Assembly: GCF_001667075.1 (NCBI RefSeq)
Contig: NZ_LZIL01000078.1
Location: 124,001 to 188,000, forward strand
Source: Mycobacterium sp. 852014-52450_SCH5900713
Lineage (GTDB): Bacteria; Actinomycetota; Actinomycetes; Mycobacteriales; Mycobacteriaceae
Length of the DNA: 64,000 nt
Direction of reading: 5' to 3'
Made by a program: the position numbers and the translations under genes. Under the pieces are notes generated by a model. The model made no database searches and was not told the DNA's origin. It was given only the letters and a program-made list of their open reading frames with translations. This document shows, one piece after another, positions 41,886-51,139 of this stretch (its first letter is position 1; each line of letters opens with the position of its first letter).

Positions 41886-44003
41886 ATGCCGATTCGATGG
41901 AACGTTCCCCAGCACGCGTCGGCCCTCGAGCGGCTCAACGCCGCGCTGACGGACGGGCGGGGCGCCGCCGTGCTGGGGCCGGACGGCTGCGGCAAATCCA
42001 CGTTGGCCCGAACGGCCGCCGAAGGCTTCGGCCACCGGCACCCCGGCACGCGCATCCGCTGGGTCACCGGCACCCCGACCGAACGGGCGGTGCCGTTCGG
42101 CGCGTTCAGCCACCTGGTACGGATCGCCGACCTCGGCAAACCGGCCGCGCTGTTGCGCGCGGCCCGGGCGTCGCTGGACGGTGACGACCTGCTGCTGGTC
42201 GTCGACGACGCCCACGACCTGGACATCCTGTCGGCCACGCTGGTGTACCAGCTCGCGCTGGCGGGCTCGGCCAGGATGATCGTCACCGGCCGCGCCGACT
42301 CGGCTCCCGAAGCCATCGCGGCGCTGTGGGCAGACGGGCTGCTCCCCCGGATCGACATCGAACCGCCGGGCGGGATGACCACACCGGCCGAGGTCGACGC
42401 TTTCCTCGCCGAAATGCCACCGGGGGCCCGGTCGGTGCTGGACTATCTCGCCGTCGCGGAGCCGCTGTCGCTCGCCGATCTGAGCGTCCTCACCGGCGCG
42501 GACGCGATCGGCGAGGCGACGGATTGCGGGGCGGCGGAAACGCGGGCGCGCGGCGGAGCGTCGGACGACCCGGTGGTGTACACGGCCCACCCGCTGTTCG
42601 CCGAGCGAGCGCGGGCCGCGCTCGGCGGCGACGGCGCCCGGCAACGACGCACCGAGTTGGTGCGGCTGCTGTCGCAGCATCCGTCGGACCACCTCAGCGA
42701 CCGGCTCCGGTTGGCGGCCCTCGCCCTGGACAGCGACGCACGCCAGCCGACGGCCGAGGTGGTCGGCGCCGCGCAGGAGGCGCTGCGGCTGGGCGACCTG
42801 GCCCTCGGCGAACGGTTGGCCTCCTCCGCGCTGGAGCGCTCGGGCGGGTTGGCGGCGCGGCTGGCGCTGGCACACGCGCTGGCGTGGCAGGGTCGCGGCC
42901 GCGAGGCGGACGCGGTGCTGGCCGGCGTGGACCCCGCCGCGTTGACCGAAGCCGCCCTGATGGACTGGACGCTGTTGCGCGCGGCCAACCAGTTCTGGAT
43001 GCTCAGCGAGCCCGAGCGGGCCACCGCGTTCTTGCGGACGATCCGCAATCGCGTCTCGGATCCGGGCGCGCGCACCACGCTGGACGCGTTGAGCGCCACG
43101 TTCGCGATGAACGCCGGCAACGTCGGGCACGCCGTGAAAGTCGCGGACGAGGTGCTCGCCGCCCCAGAAGCCGACGACCAGGCGGTGGCGTGGGCGGCCA
43201 GCGCGGCGGCGTTGTGCGCGGCGCGCCAGGGCCGCTTCGGCGACGTCGAGCCGCTGGCCCAGCGCGCCCTGGCCGCCGAACATCCCGGGTTGCTGCGCTT
43301 CACGATCGGGCTGGGGCAGACCACCGCGTTGTTGATGGCGGGCCGGCTCGACGCCGCCCGCGAACTCGCCCAGCAATTCACCGATTTCGCCGAGTTGCAG
43401 CAGCCGGGCCGCGCGATCGGTGACGTGCTGCTGGCCCACGTGCTGCTCGCCGACGGCGAATTCGCCCAAGCTGCAGCGCTCCTGGGCCCGGCGGCCGCAA
43501 CGTTGCAACGCACCGGCTATTCGTGGGGTCCGCTGTCGTTGACGCTGCTGGCCACCGCGCTGGCCCAGCAGGGCGATATCGCCGCCGCGGGAAAGGCGTT
43601 GGGCCGGGCCGAATCCCGGCACGGAACCAAGTCGGCGCTGTTCGCACCGGAACTCGGTGTCGCGCGGGCATGGCGGCTGGCGTCGATGCGCGACGGCCAC
43701 GGCGCGGTGGCGGCCGCCCGTGACGCCGCCCGGATGGCCGAGCGCGGGGGGCAGCGGGCGGTGGCGGTGCGCGCCTGGCACGAGGCCGTGCGGCTCGGTG
43801 ACATCCGAGCGGCGGATCCGCTGGCCCGGCTCTGTGACGAGATCGACTGCGCCGCAGGGAAACTCGCACTCTCCCACGCCCAGGCGCTGGCGGCCGGCGA
43901 CGGCGCGGCGCTGCTGACGGTGTCGGGCGACCTGGCGGAGGTCGGCATGCGCGCGGCATCCGCCGACGCCGCCGCGCAGGCGCAGCGGTGCGGGGCCGCC
44001 TAG
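41886..44003 (+). CDS. STAND/MalT-like AAA ATPase without a DNA-binding domain (Rv1204c-like)
   Basis: 705 residues. Walker A VLGPDGCGKSTLARTAAEGF at about 32-50, Walker B DDLLLVVDDAHDLD, sensor region MIVTGRAD, winged-helix-like part near residue 180, then about 450 residues of TPR-like helical repeats rich in Ala (LALAHALAWQGRGREADAVL). It looks like the body of a LuxR/MalT regulator but ends without the C-terminal HTH. Perhaps a signalling NTPase acting by protein contact. Leaderless pattern at its ATG. Longer than I remember for Rv1204c. Confidence 0.85.
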   Translation: MPIRWNVPQHASALERLNAALTDGRGAAVLGPDGCGKSTLARTAAEGFGHRHPGTRIRWVTGTPTERAVPFGAFSHLVRIADLGKPAALLRAARASLDGDDLLLVVDDAHDLDILSATLVYQLALAGSARMIVTGRADSAPEAIAALWADGLLPRIDIEPPGGMTTPAEVDAFLAEMPPGARSVLDYLAVAEPLSLADLSVLTGADAIGEATDCGAAETRARGGASDDPVVYTAHPLFAERARAALGGDGARQRRTELVRLLSQHPSDHLSDRLRLAALALDSDARQPTAEVVGAAQEALRLGDLALGERLASSALERSGGLAARLALAHALAWQGRGREADAVLAGVDPAALTEAALMDWTLLRAANQFWMLSEPERATAFLRTIRNRVSDPGARTTLDALSATFAMNAGNVGHAVKVADEVLAAPEADDQAVAWAASAAALCAARQGRFGDVEPLAQRALAAEHPGLLRFTIGLGQTTALLMAGRLDAARELAQQFTDFAELQQPGRAIGDVLLAHVLLADGEFAQAAALLGPAAATLQRTGYSWGPLSLTLLATALAQQGDIAAAGKALGRAESRHGTKSALFAPELGVARAWRLASMRDGHGAVAAARDAARMAERGGQRAVAVRAWHEAVRLGDIRAADPLARLCDEIDCAAGKLALSHAQALAAGDGAALLTVSGDLAEVGMRAASADAAAQAQRCGAA

Positions 44004-44012
44004 CCGCCCAGC

Positions 44013-44058
44013 GTCACGCCAGCGTGACCGGCGGCGCCGAGCGTCACGCCAGTGTGAC
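44013..44058. repeat. Two palindromes 30 bp apart between convergent genes
   Basis: GTCACGC-CA-GCGTGAC at 44013-44028 and GTCACGC-CA-GTGTGAC at 44043-44058, in units of 30 bp that begin CAGCGT or GAGCGT. They fill the 68-bp gap between the ATPase gene and dapE, which end towards each other, and could end transcription in both directions. Confidence 0.85.
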
Positions 44059-44071
44059 CGGCCGGCGAAGA

Positions 44072-45133
44072 CTAGCCCAGGTAGCCGCGCAGCATGGCCA
44101 CCGCGGCGGTGATGTTGCCGACGGCGACGCGCTCGTCGCGCGTATGCGCGAGGTTGGGATCGCCCGGCCCGAAGTTCACCGCTGGTATGCCCAACGCGGC
44201 GAAACGTGCGACATCGGTCCACCCGTACTTGGCCCGGACCTGCCCCCCGGCCGCCTCGACCAGCGCCTTGGCCGCCGGCTGAGACAGCCCGGGCAGCGCG
44301 CCCGCGGCCGCATCGGTCTGCTCGATCCGCACGTCGAGCCCGTCGAACACCTCGTGCACGTGCTCGAGCGCCGCGGCCACCGACCGGTCGGGAGCAAAGC
44401 GGAAGTTCACCGTGACCGCGGCGGCGTCGGGAATCACGTTGCCCGCCACGCCGCCCTCGATGCGCACCGCCGACAACCCCTCGCGATATTCGCAACCGTC
44501 GATATCCACGGTGCGGGCGGAGTATGCGGCCAGCCGATCCAGGACGGCCCCTAGCTTGTGAATAGCGTTGTCGCCCAACCATGGTCGCGCCGAGTGGGCG
44601 CGGGTGCCGGTTGCCGAGATCACGACGCGCAGCGTCCCCTGGCAACCGGCTTCGATGTAGCCGCCGGTGGGTTCGCCCAGGATGGCCACGTCGGCGGACA
44701 GCCAGTCCGGCAGCTCACGCTCGATGCGGCCCAAACCGTTTGCCGCCGCCTCGATTTCCTCGCAGTCGTAGAACACCAGCGTCAGGTCGTGAACCGGCTC
44801 GGCGACGGTCGCGGCCAGATGAAGGAAGACGGCGTCACCCGATTTCATGTCCGTGGTGCCGCAGCCGTACAGGTCGCCGTTCGCGCGGCGGCTGGGCAAA
44901 TTGCCGGCCACCGGGACGGTGTCGAGGTGCCCCGCCAGCAGGACCCGCGACGGGCGCTGGTGCCGGGTGCGGGCGAGCACGGCGTTGCCGTTGCGAACGA
45001 TCTCGAAGCCGGACGTCTGGGCGCGCAGCGCGGCCTCCACTTCGTCGGCCAGGCGCGCCTCGTCTCGCGATTCGCTGGGGATGTCGACCAACGCAGCGGT
45101 CAGCTCGATCGGATCCCCGCGCAAGTCCAGCAC
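44072..45133 (-). CDS. dapE: Succinyl-diaminopimelate desuccinylase
   Basis: 353 residues. Releases succinate from N-succinyl-LL-diaminopimelate in the DAP/lysine pathway for peptidoglycan. Metal ligands and catalytic residues appear in [26 protein letters not shown] and [16 protein letters not shown], dimerisation domain around [20 protein letters not shown]. The GTG at 45133 ([11 protein letters not shown]) is chosen because TAACCT ends 7 nt before it and it matches Rv1202. Divergent from dapD. Confidence 0.95.
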   Translation of the reverse strand: MLDLRGDPIELTAALVDIPSESRDEARLADEVEAALRAQTSGFEIVRNGNAVLARTRHQRPSRVLLAGHLDTVPVAGNLPSRRANGDLYGCGTTDMKSGDAVFLHLAATVAEPVHDLTLVFYDCEEIEAAANGLGRIERELPDWLSADVAILGEPTGGYIEAGCQGTLRVVISATGTRAHSARPWLGDNAIHKLGAVLDRLAAYSARTVDIDGCEYREGLSAVRIEGGVAGNVIPDAAAVTVNFRFAPDRSVAAALEHVHEVFDGLDVRIEQTDAAAGALPGLSQPAAKALVEAAGGQVRAKYGWTDVARFAALGIPAVNFGPGDPNLAHTRDERVAVGNITAAVAMLRGYLG

Positions 45134-45178
45134 GGGTCCCAGGTTATCCGCTGCCGAGCGGCAAGTAACCTGACCGCC
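45134..45178. promoter_or_regulatory. 45-bp divergent dapE/dapD promoter pair
   Basis: TAACCT occurs on both strands: 45141-45146 read on the minus strand, 7 nt before dapE, and 45166-45171 on the plus strand, 7 nt before dapD. With only 45 bp between starts, each promoter's -35 falls over or inside the other gene's start region. Confidence 0.55.
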
Positions 45179-46123
45179 GTGACTGGAGCTGTAGGCATCG
45201 GGCTGGCGACGCTGGCCGCCGACGGATCGATCCTCGACACGTGGTTTCCCGCACCGGAACTGACCGAATCGGGCACCGGGGGCACGTCGCGGCTCGCCCT
45301 GTCGGACATCCCCCCGGAGCTGGTCGCACTGGTCGGCCGGGACGACGACCGCGGCACCGAGAGCATCGCCGTGCGCACGGTGATCGGCTCGCTCGACGAC
45401 GTGGCCGCCGACGCCTACGACGCCTACCTTCGGCTGCATCTGCTGTCGCATCGGTTGGTGGCGCCGCACGGGCTGAACGCCGGCGGCCTGTTCGGGGTAT
45501 TGACCAATGTCGTGTGGACTAACCGCGGCCCGTGCGCGATCGAAGGGTTTGAGGCGGTCCGGGCGCGGCTGCGCCGGCACGGACCCGTGACCGTCTACGG
45601 CATCGACAAGTTCCCGCGGATGGCCGACTACGTGGTGCCGACCGGGGTCCGCATCGCCGACGCCGACCGGGTGCGGCTGGGCGCCCACCTGGCGCCGGGT
45701 ACCACGGTCATGCACGAGGGCTTCGTCAACTACAACGCCGGCACGCTGGGCGCGTCGATGGTCGAGGGCCGCATCTCGGCCGGCGTGGTGGTGGGTGACG
45801 GGTCGGATGTCGGCGGCGGCGCCTCCATCATGGGCACCCTGTCCGGGGGCGGCACGGAAGTCATCTCGATCGGCAAGCGGTGCCTGCTCGGCGCCAACGC
45901 GGGGCTGGGCATCTCGCTGGGCGACGACTGCGTCGTCGAAGCGGGCCTGTACGTGACCGCAGGCACCAAGGTCGCCACTCCCGACGGCCAGGTGCTCAAA
46001 GCCCTGGAGCTGTCCGGCGGCAACAACCTGCTGTTCCGCCGCAACTCGGTCAGCGGCGCCGTCGAAGTGGTGCCCCGCGGCGGTCAGGGCATCGCCCTCA
46101 ACGAGGACCTGCACGCCAACTGA
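45179..46123 (+). CDS. dapD: Tetrahydrodipicolinate N-succinyltransferase
   Basis: 314 residues. Succinylates tetrahydrodipicolinate, three steps of the DAP route from dapE. N-terminal domain with [20 protein letters not shown], then hexapeptide repeats forming a left-handed helix ([40 protein letters not shown]) and C-terminal NEDLHAN. No start occurs upstream other than non-standard codons; GTG 45179 follows TAACCT by 7 nt (leaderless). Matches Rv1201c, whose annotated start is three codons longer. Confidence 0.95.
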   Translation: MTGAVGIGLATLAADGSILDTWFPAPELTESGTGGTSRLALSDIPPELVALVGRDDDRGTESIAVRTVIGSLDDVAADAYDAYLRLHLLSHRLVAPHGLNAGGLFGVLTNVVWTNRGPCAIEGFEAVRARLRRHGPVTVYGIDKFPRMADYVVPTGVRIADADRVRLGAHLAPGTTVMHEGFVNYNAGTLGASMVEGRISAGVVVGDGSDVGGGASIMGTLSGGGTEVISIGKRCLLGANAGLGISLGDDCVVEAGLYVTAGTKVATPDGQVLKALELSGGNNLLFRRNSVSGAVEVVPRGGQGIALNEDLHAN

Positions 46124-46129
46124 GCGCAG

Positions 46130-47446
46130 CTATACGTCGGCGGCGACCTTCACGGCGGCCGGGGCGGCGCGCAGCGCCTTGCCCATGGTTTCTGGCAGCA
46201 GATACACGGAGACGAAACTGGCCACGACCAGGGTGGCCATCATGAGCCCGATCGCCCAGCTGCCGTAGGTGGCCAGCAGCGTGCCGGCGACTAGCGGCGG
46301 CACGGCGGCACCGAGAATGCCGGCCAGGTTCATCGCCACCGCCGCTCCGCTGTAGCGGTAGCGGGTGGCGAACAGTTCGGGAACGAACGCCGCCGTCGGC
46401 CCGTTGGCCACCGCCGCGGCCCCGAACATGCCCAGGACGGCGACCGCGTACAACACCGGCTTGCGGGTGTCCAGCAGCGGGATGACCGCGAACGCCCACG
46501 GCAGGCATGCCGCGAGCCCGCACAGCATCACCCGGCGGCGGCCGACCCGATCGGAGATCCACGCCGAGAACGACACGCACGCCATGCTGGTCAGGCCGCC
46601 CAGCGCGCCGACGCCCCAGATGAAGCTCCGCGAATAGCCGAGATGGTTGTGGGCGTACATGACCAGGAAGGTGTTGCCCAGGTACACGAAGCCCATGCCG
46701 CCCAGGAAGGCGCCCGCGACGAGCACGATCTCGCGCCGCTGGAACCGCAAAAGCTCCGCCAGCGGCGCCTTGGGCAGCTCGTCGCGGGCCTTCTCCTCCA
46801 CGAACAGCGGGGTCTCGTCGATGTTGAGTCGGACGTAGAGAGCGATACCGATGAGCGCGCTGCTGATCAGGAAGGGCACCCGCCATCCCCATTCCATGAA
46901 CGCGGTGCTCTTCTCACCCATGGTGAGGTCGACGGCGAGAAAGGTCAGGCTGGCCAGGATCCCGGCGGTGCCACCGCCCAACAGGGTGAACATGCCGTAC
47001 CAGCCGCGTTTGCCGGACGGCGCGTACTCGGCGCTGAGCAAGACCGACCCCGCCCACTCGCCGCCGACCGCGAATCCCTGTAGCAACCGCAGAACGATGA
47101 GAATCAACGGCGCCGCGATGCCGATCGACGCTGTGCTGGGGACCATGCCCACGCTCACGGTCGACGCGCCCATGATCAGCAGGGTGGCGACCAGCGTCTT
47201 CTTGCGGCCCAGCCGGTCCCCGAAGTATCCGAAGACGGCCGCGCCCAACGGACGGGACAGGAACGCCGTCGCGAACGTCGCCATGGAGGCGACGGTGGCC
47301 AGCGTCGGGCCGAGGCGCGGGAAGAACACGGTGGGAAACACCAAGGCGGCCGCGGTCCCGTAGATCAGGAAGTCGTAGAACTCGATGGCCGAGCCCACGA
47401 GACAGGCCGCCGCTATCCGCCGCATGGGCGTGGCAGGCCGATTCAC
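46130..47446 (-). CDS. Metabolite:H+ symporter of the MFS (Rv1200-like)
   Basis: 438 residues, twelve helices, MHS family (ProP/KgtP/ShiA type): opening SAIEFYDFLIYGTAAALVFP, motif A GYFGDRLGRKKTL, GFAVGGEWAGSVLLSAEYAP and a second RxGRR motif ISDRVGRRRVML. Likely imports an organic acid or zwitterion; substrate not predictable. GTG start with TACCGT 7 nt upstream (leaderless). Convergent with dapD, 6 nt apart. Confidence 0.9.
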   Translation of the reverse strand: MNRPATPMRRIAAACLVGSAIEFYDFLIYGTAAALVFPTVFFPRLGPTLATVASMATFATAFLSRPLGAAVFGYFGDRLGRKKTLVATLLIMGASTVSVGMVPSTASIGIAAPLILIVLRLLQGFAVGGEWAGSVLLSAEYAPSGKRGWYGMFTLLGGGTAGILASLTFLAVDLTMGEKSTAFMEWGWRVPFLISSALIGIALYVRLNIDETPLFVEEKARDELPKAPLAELLRFQRREIVLVAGAFLGGMGFVYLGNTFLVMYAHNHLGYSRSFIWGVGALGGLTSMACVSFSAWISDRVGRRRVMLCGLAACLPWAFAVIPLLDTRKPVLYAVAVLGMFGAAAVANGPTAAFVPELFATRYRYSGAAVAMNLAGILGAAVPPLVAGTLLATYGSWAIGLMMATLVVASFVSVYLLPETMGKALRAAPAAVKVAADV

Positions 47447-47510
47447 GGTTACGACGGTAGGTGAAGCTCCGCGGTCACGCTCTTCGCTGAAGCTGGCAAC
47501 TTCCTGCGTG

Positions 47511-48920
47511 TCAGCCGTCGGACAGCAGCTGCTTCTTGAGCACCTTGCCCATCGCGTTGCGGGGCAGCGCGTCGACCAGGCGCACCTCGCGTGGCCGTTT
47601 GTGCACCGAGAGTTCTTGGGCGACGTGGTTGATCAGGTCGTCGGCGTTCAGGTCGGCCGCGCCGACGATGAACGCGACGATGCGCTGGCCCAGGTCCGGG
47701 TCCGGCATCCCGACGACCGCGGCCTCCCGCACCCCGGGATGCCCGAGCAGCGCCGTTTCGATTTCGCCGGCGCCGATCCGGTAGCCGCCGGACTTGATCA
47801 GGTCGACCGACTCGCGGCCCACGATGCGATGCATGCCCCCGCCGTCGATGACGGCGACATCGCCGGTGCGATACCAGCCGTCGGCGTCGAAGGCTTCGGC
47901 GGTGGCCTCGGGGCGGTTCAGGTAACCGTCGAACATCATCGGGCCCCGAACCTCAAGCTTGCCAACGGTTTCCCCGTCGTGCGCCACCTCGCCGCCGGTG
48001 TCGTCGAGCAGTCGGGTTTGCACGCCGGTGAGCGGTAGGCCCACCCATCCGGCGCGTCGCTCGCCGTCCGCGCGGGTCGACAGCGTGATCAACGATTCGG
48101 AGGCGCCGTACCGTTCGATGGGCCGGTGCCCGGTGAGCCGGGCCAGCCCCTCGAACACCGGCACCGGCAGCGGCGCGCTCCCGGAGACCAGCAGCCGCGC
48201 CGGGCGCAGCGCCCGGGCGGCGGCCTCGTCGGCCACCACCCGCGACCACACGGTCGGCACCCCGAAGTACAGGGTGCCCCCTGCGTGGGCGTAGCCCGCC
48301 GGCGTCGGTTTTCCGGTGTGCACGAAGCGATTTCCCACCCGCAGCGACCCGAGCAGTCCCAGCACCAACCCGTGGACGTGAAACAGCGGCAGCCCGTGCA
48401 CCAACACGTCGTCGGCAGTCCACTGCCAGGCCTGCGCCAGGGCGTCGAGGTCGGCCGCGATCGCGCGGCGGCTCAGCACCACGCCCTTGGGTAGGCCGGT
48501 GGTGCCGGAGGTGTAGATGATCATCGCGGTGGCATCGGGCGACGGCTCGGCGTAGCGGTGCCAGGACCGGGCGTGTAATCGCACCGGGATGTGCGGCAGT
48601 CCCTCCGGCTCGTCCGGGACGGGGCCCAGCCAGGCCTGCACTCCCGAATCGGTGAGCATGTGCCGGCGTTCGGCCGCTCCCACGTCGGCGGGCACCGGGA
48701 CGAAGGGCACGCCGGCGATCAGGCACCCGGTCACCGCGAGCACCGTCGCCGCGCTGGGCGTGGCCAGGATCGCGACCCGGGTCGCGCCGGCGACCCGCTC
48801 GGCCACCGATGTCGCGGCGCCGACCAGGTCGCTGCGACTCAACACGGCCCCGTCGATGCGTACCGCGTCGGCGATGTCGGTGGCGGTGACCGCCGCGGGA
48901 TTCAGGGACGCCAGCAGCAC
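47511..48920 (-). CDS. fadD36: Acyl-CoA synthetase FadD36
   Basis: 469 residues, close to the 473 of Rv1193. P-loop MIIYTSGTTGLPKGVVLS, adenine motif PIERYGASESLITLS, FACS motif DGWYRTGDVAVIDGGGMHRI, catalytic Lys in PRNAMGKVLKKQLL. Malonyl/acyl-CoA ligase-like sequence; exact acid unknown. GTG start follows TAGCCT by 6 nt. In M. tuberculosis PE13, PPE18, esxK, esxL and IS1081 lie between Rv1200 and fadD36; here the gap is only 64 bp. Confidence 0.93.
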   Translation of the reverse strand: MLLASLNPAAVTATDIADAVRIDGAVLSRSDLVGAATSVAERVAGATRVAILATPSAATVLAVTGCLIAGVPFVPVPADVGAAERRHMLTDSGVQAWLGPVPDEPEGLPHIPVRLHARSWHRYAEPSPDATAMIIYTSGTTGLPKGVVLSRRAIAADLDALAQAWQWTADDVLVHGLPLFHVHGLVLGLLGSLRVGNRFVHTGKPTPAGYAHAGGTLYFGVPTVWSRVVADEAAARALRPARLLVSGSAPLPVPVFEGLARLTGHRPIERYGASESLITLSTRADGERRAGWVGLPLTGVQTRLLDDTGGEVAHDGETVGKLEVRGPMMFDGYLNRPEATAEAFDADGWYRTGDVAVIDGGGMHRIVGRESVDLIKSGGYRIGAGEIETALLGHPGVREAAVVGMPDPDLGQRIVAFIVGAADLNADDLINHVAQELSVHKRPREVRLVDALPRNAMGKVLKKQLLSDG

Positions 48921-48948
48921 GTGAGCAGGCTACCCGGCGGCCACCGGG

Positions 48949-49857
48949 TCAGTCCCGCTCGTCCCAGATCTTCATCAGGGTGGACAGGATCTCCTCGCCG
49001 CGCCCCAGCCCGCCGAGGTGGCTCTCGCCGTGCAGCACGAGCAGCTCGGCGTCGGGCAGCAGCGACACGACGTGCTCGCCGTGTGCGAACGGGACGATGT
49101 GGTCGCTGTCGCCGTGCCACCAGCGCACCGGGACCTTGACCTCGTCGAGCCGGAATCCCCAGTCCTGGGTGAACAGGATGACGTCGTTGAAGGGGGCCGC
49201 GAGTTGCTTGCGGCTGCCGTTGAGCAGGTCGTCGAGGAACATCGCTCCGAACTCGGGCCGGGTGAGCAGGCGCCGGTCGCCTTCGGGCGATATCGCGGCA
49301 TACAGATACAGCGCGGGATTGGCGACCGGCCGGATCGCGCGGACCACCAGGCTCGCGCCGATCCGCAGCGGGTCACCGCCCAGCTTCAGCAGCGGCGCCA
49401 CCCGCTTGCCCAGGTTCATCAGGCCGCTGGTGATCCCCTCCTCGCCGAGGAAGGGCGCGACGCCGCCGAGCACGCCGGCCGCCACGACCCTTTCGTGCAG
49501 CGCCGCGGCGGACGCGAGGGCGTACGGACCGCCGCCGGACAGGCCGATGACGGCCATGTCGTTGATGCCGAGCGTGTCCGCGATCGTCCGCAGGTCGTCG
49601 GCGAACGCCCGGATGTTCTCGTACCGATGGGGTGTCGACGAGCCGATTCCGGGGCGGTCCAGGCCGATCAGCCGGATCTTGTTGTTTTCGGCGTAGAGGC
49701 GGGCCTCGACCGGGATCTGCCGGCGAGCGCCGGGGGTGCCGTGCAACCAGAACATCGCGCGCCCCTGCGGGTCGCCGAATTCGGCGAACCCGATCTGGCG
49801 GTCCTCGCCCACGGCGACGTTTCCTTCGAGCTTGGGGCGGGCGATCTGGATGACCAT
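48949..49857 (-). CDS. Alpha/beta hydrolase (Rv1191-like)
   Basis: 302 residues. Oxyanion region FWLHGTPGARRQIPVEARLY, nucleophile Ser in VIGLSGGGPYALASAAAL, Asp in WWHGDSDHIVPF, His in HGESHLGGLG. A cytoplasmic esterase or epoxide-hydrolase-like enzyme of unknown substrate. It is the last gene of the block colinear with M. tuberculosis; what follows on the right is different. Confidence 0.9.
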   Translation of the reverse strand: MVIQIARPKLEGNVAVGEDRQIGFAEFGDPQGRAMFWLHGTPGARRQIPVEARLYAENNKIRLIGLDRPGIGSSTPHRYENIRAFADDLRTIADTLGINDMAVIGLSGGGPYALASAAALHERVVAAGVLGGVAPFLGEEGITSGLMNLGKRVAPLLKLGGDPLRIGASLVVRAIRPVANPALYLYAAISPEGDRRLLTRPEFGAMFLDDLLNGSRKQLAAPFNDVILFTQDWGFRLDEVKVPVRWWHGDSDHIVPFAHGEHVVSLLPDAELLVLHGESHLGGLGRGEEILSTLMKIWDERD

Positions 49858-50093
49858 GTCAGCAGCCTCGCATGTGACAAGCCGTTTACCAAAGGCTCAC
49901 GGGTCAGGCGTTGAGCGGGCGCTCTCCGATGACGTGTTCGGCCCGCAGGCTCGCGACTTCGAATAGAAGCTTTGGCGCAAGCTTGCGAAGCAAGGCAATG
50001 CCCGGAGTCGACGATGGAGACTTGAAAACCTGCCTGTTGCGAACGCAAGCAGACCTGCGCGATTGGGATCACTCCTGTTGCCATCCAATGTCC

Positions 50094-50852
50094 CTAAACG
50101 CGGCGGCTGAAATGTGCTTCGATCCAGTCGGAGTACCGAGTAGTGAAGATGGTGGCGTTCTCGTCGGGGGCGAGGGCGTGATCGTCGATCACGGCACCGA
50201 AGTATGGCGCCTGGGCGTCAGTCACGACCTGACGTTGATCACCAATGGCGGCAAGGCCCGTGCGGACGAAGTCGTCCATTCCCATTGCTTCGGGTCCAGC
50301 GATCTCCGTTACTCCGTTGATGGGATGCCCGACCGCCGCGCGGGCCACGGCGGTGGCGACATCGTCGGCCGCGATAGGACGGAACAACGCGTGGGGCAAC
50401 CTGACAATGTCTCCGTCTGTCGCGGAATCGGCCAAGCCAACCGCGAATTCGTAGAACGGAGTTGCCCGCACGATCGAATAGGGCCGGCCCGAGTCCTTGA
50501 TCAGGTCTTCCTGAGCTGCTTTCGCGGTGTTGTAACCGCTATCTGGCATGGTCTGCGCGCCCACTACGGACAATGCGACATGGTGCTTGACTCCCGCTTC
50601 CCGTTCAGCAGAAAGAAGATTCGTGGTCGTGGTTGTGAAGAAATGCATCACAGGTCCGTCGTCGAACAGTGGTGAATCGGCCACGTCGACCAGGACATCC
50701 GCGCCGGCGACGGCGTTGGCAAGGCCTTCACCGGTGAGTGAATCGACACCTGATCGGCGTGAGGCGGGGATCACGTCGTGCCCCTGCACGCTGAGTTTGG
50801 AAACTACTTTCGAGCCGATCAGCCCGCGCCCGCCCATGACTACGATCTTCAT
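50094..50852 (-). CDS. NmrA-like atypical short-chain dehydrogenase
   Basis: 252 residues. N-terminal nucleotide motif VVMGGRGLIGSKVVSKL (GxxGxxG), active-site-like SGYNTAKAAQEDLI, and a C-terminal NmrA-type part. Such proteins act as NAD(P)H-dependent reductases or as redox sensors. ATG at 50852 with GAAAGG 6 nt upstream. One copy of the 44-bp element (51046-51089) lies about 190 bp before its start. First gene to the right of the synteny break. Confidence 0.88.
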   Translation of the reverse strand: MKIVVMGGRGLIGSKVVSKLSVQGHDVIPASRRSGVDSLTGEGLANAVAGADVLVDVADSPLFDDGPVMHFFTTTTTNLLSAEREAGVKHHVALSVVGAQTMPDSGYNTAKAAQEDLIKDSGRPYSIVRATPFYEFAVGLADSATDGDIVRLPHALFRPIAADDVATAVARAAVGHPINGVTEIAGPEAMGMDDFVRTGLAAIGDQRQVVTDAQAPYFGAVIDDHALAPDENATIFTTRYSDWIEAHFSRRV

Positions 50853-51045
50853 GATGAACCTTTCAGAGTTGCGTTTGATTGGTCACTTCGGTTTCGTGCC
50901 TTCCGCCGCCGTTCGAACCGCCGAAAGTCGGTAGTCTCACCGATGGGCTCTTCGTATCGACGCCGCATACGGCCCGTGATGAGGCGCCCCGCAAAGGAAG
51001 TGACGATCCCGCCCGGGTCTGGTCGTACTGAGCATGAAGCGAGGC

Positions 51046-51089
51046 GGGGTGAGTTGTCATCACCCCAACCACCTATTCACCCGGGGTGA
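51046..51089 (-). promoter_or_regulatory. 44-bp composite element, copy A
   Basis: GGGGTGA (51046-51052), TCACCCC (51060-51066), TTCACCC (51076-51082), GGGGTGA (51083-51089): two inverted repeats, with the first base of each half 30 bp apart. It lies in the 287-bp region between the MFS stop and the NmrA-like SDR start, so it probably controls the SDR. Shared with copies B, C and D. Confidence 0.75.
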
Positions 51090-51139
51090 GTAGTACGCCG
51101 CCGTGAACCGAAGCGTGATTGGGTCGGTCGGGTGAACGA

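Noticed and set aside
41826-44645. Open extension of the LOG gene over about 900 codons upstream
   Set aside because: It is antisense to the STAND ATPase gene; the LOG family starts near 41825, where a leaderless -10 lies.
49858-50093. Integration site with tRNA or integrase at the synteny break
   Set aside because: No tRNA fold, integrase or direct repeat could be found; only small imperfect hairpins.
51060-51089. Element copies as transcription terminators
   Set aside because: They lie upstream of start codons rather than only after stops, have a fixed 30-bp design and no T-run.
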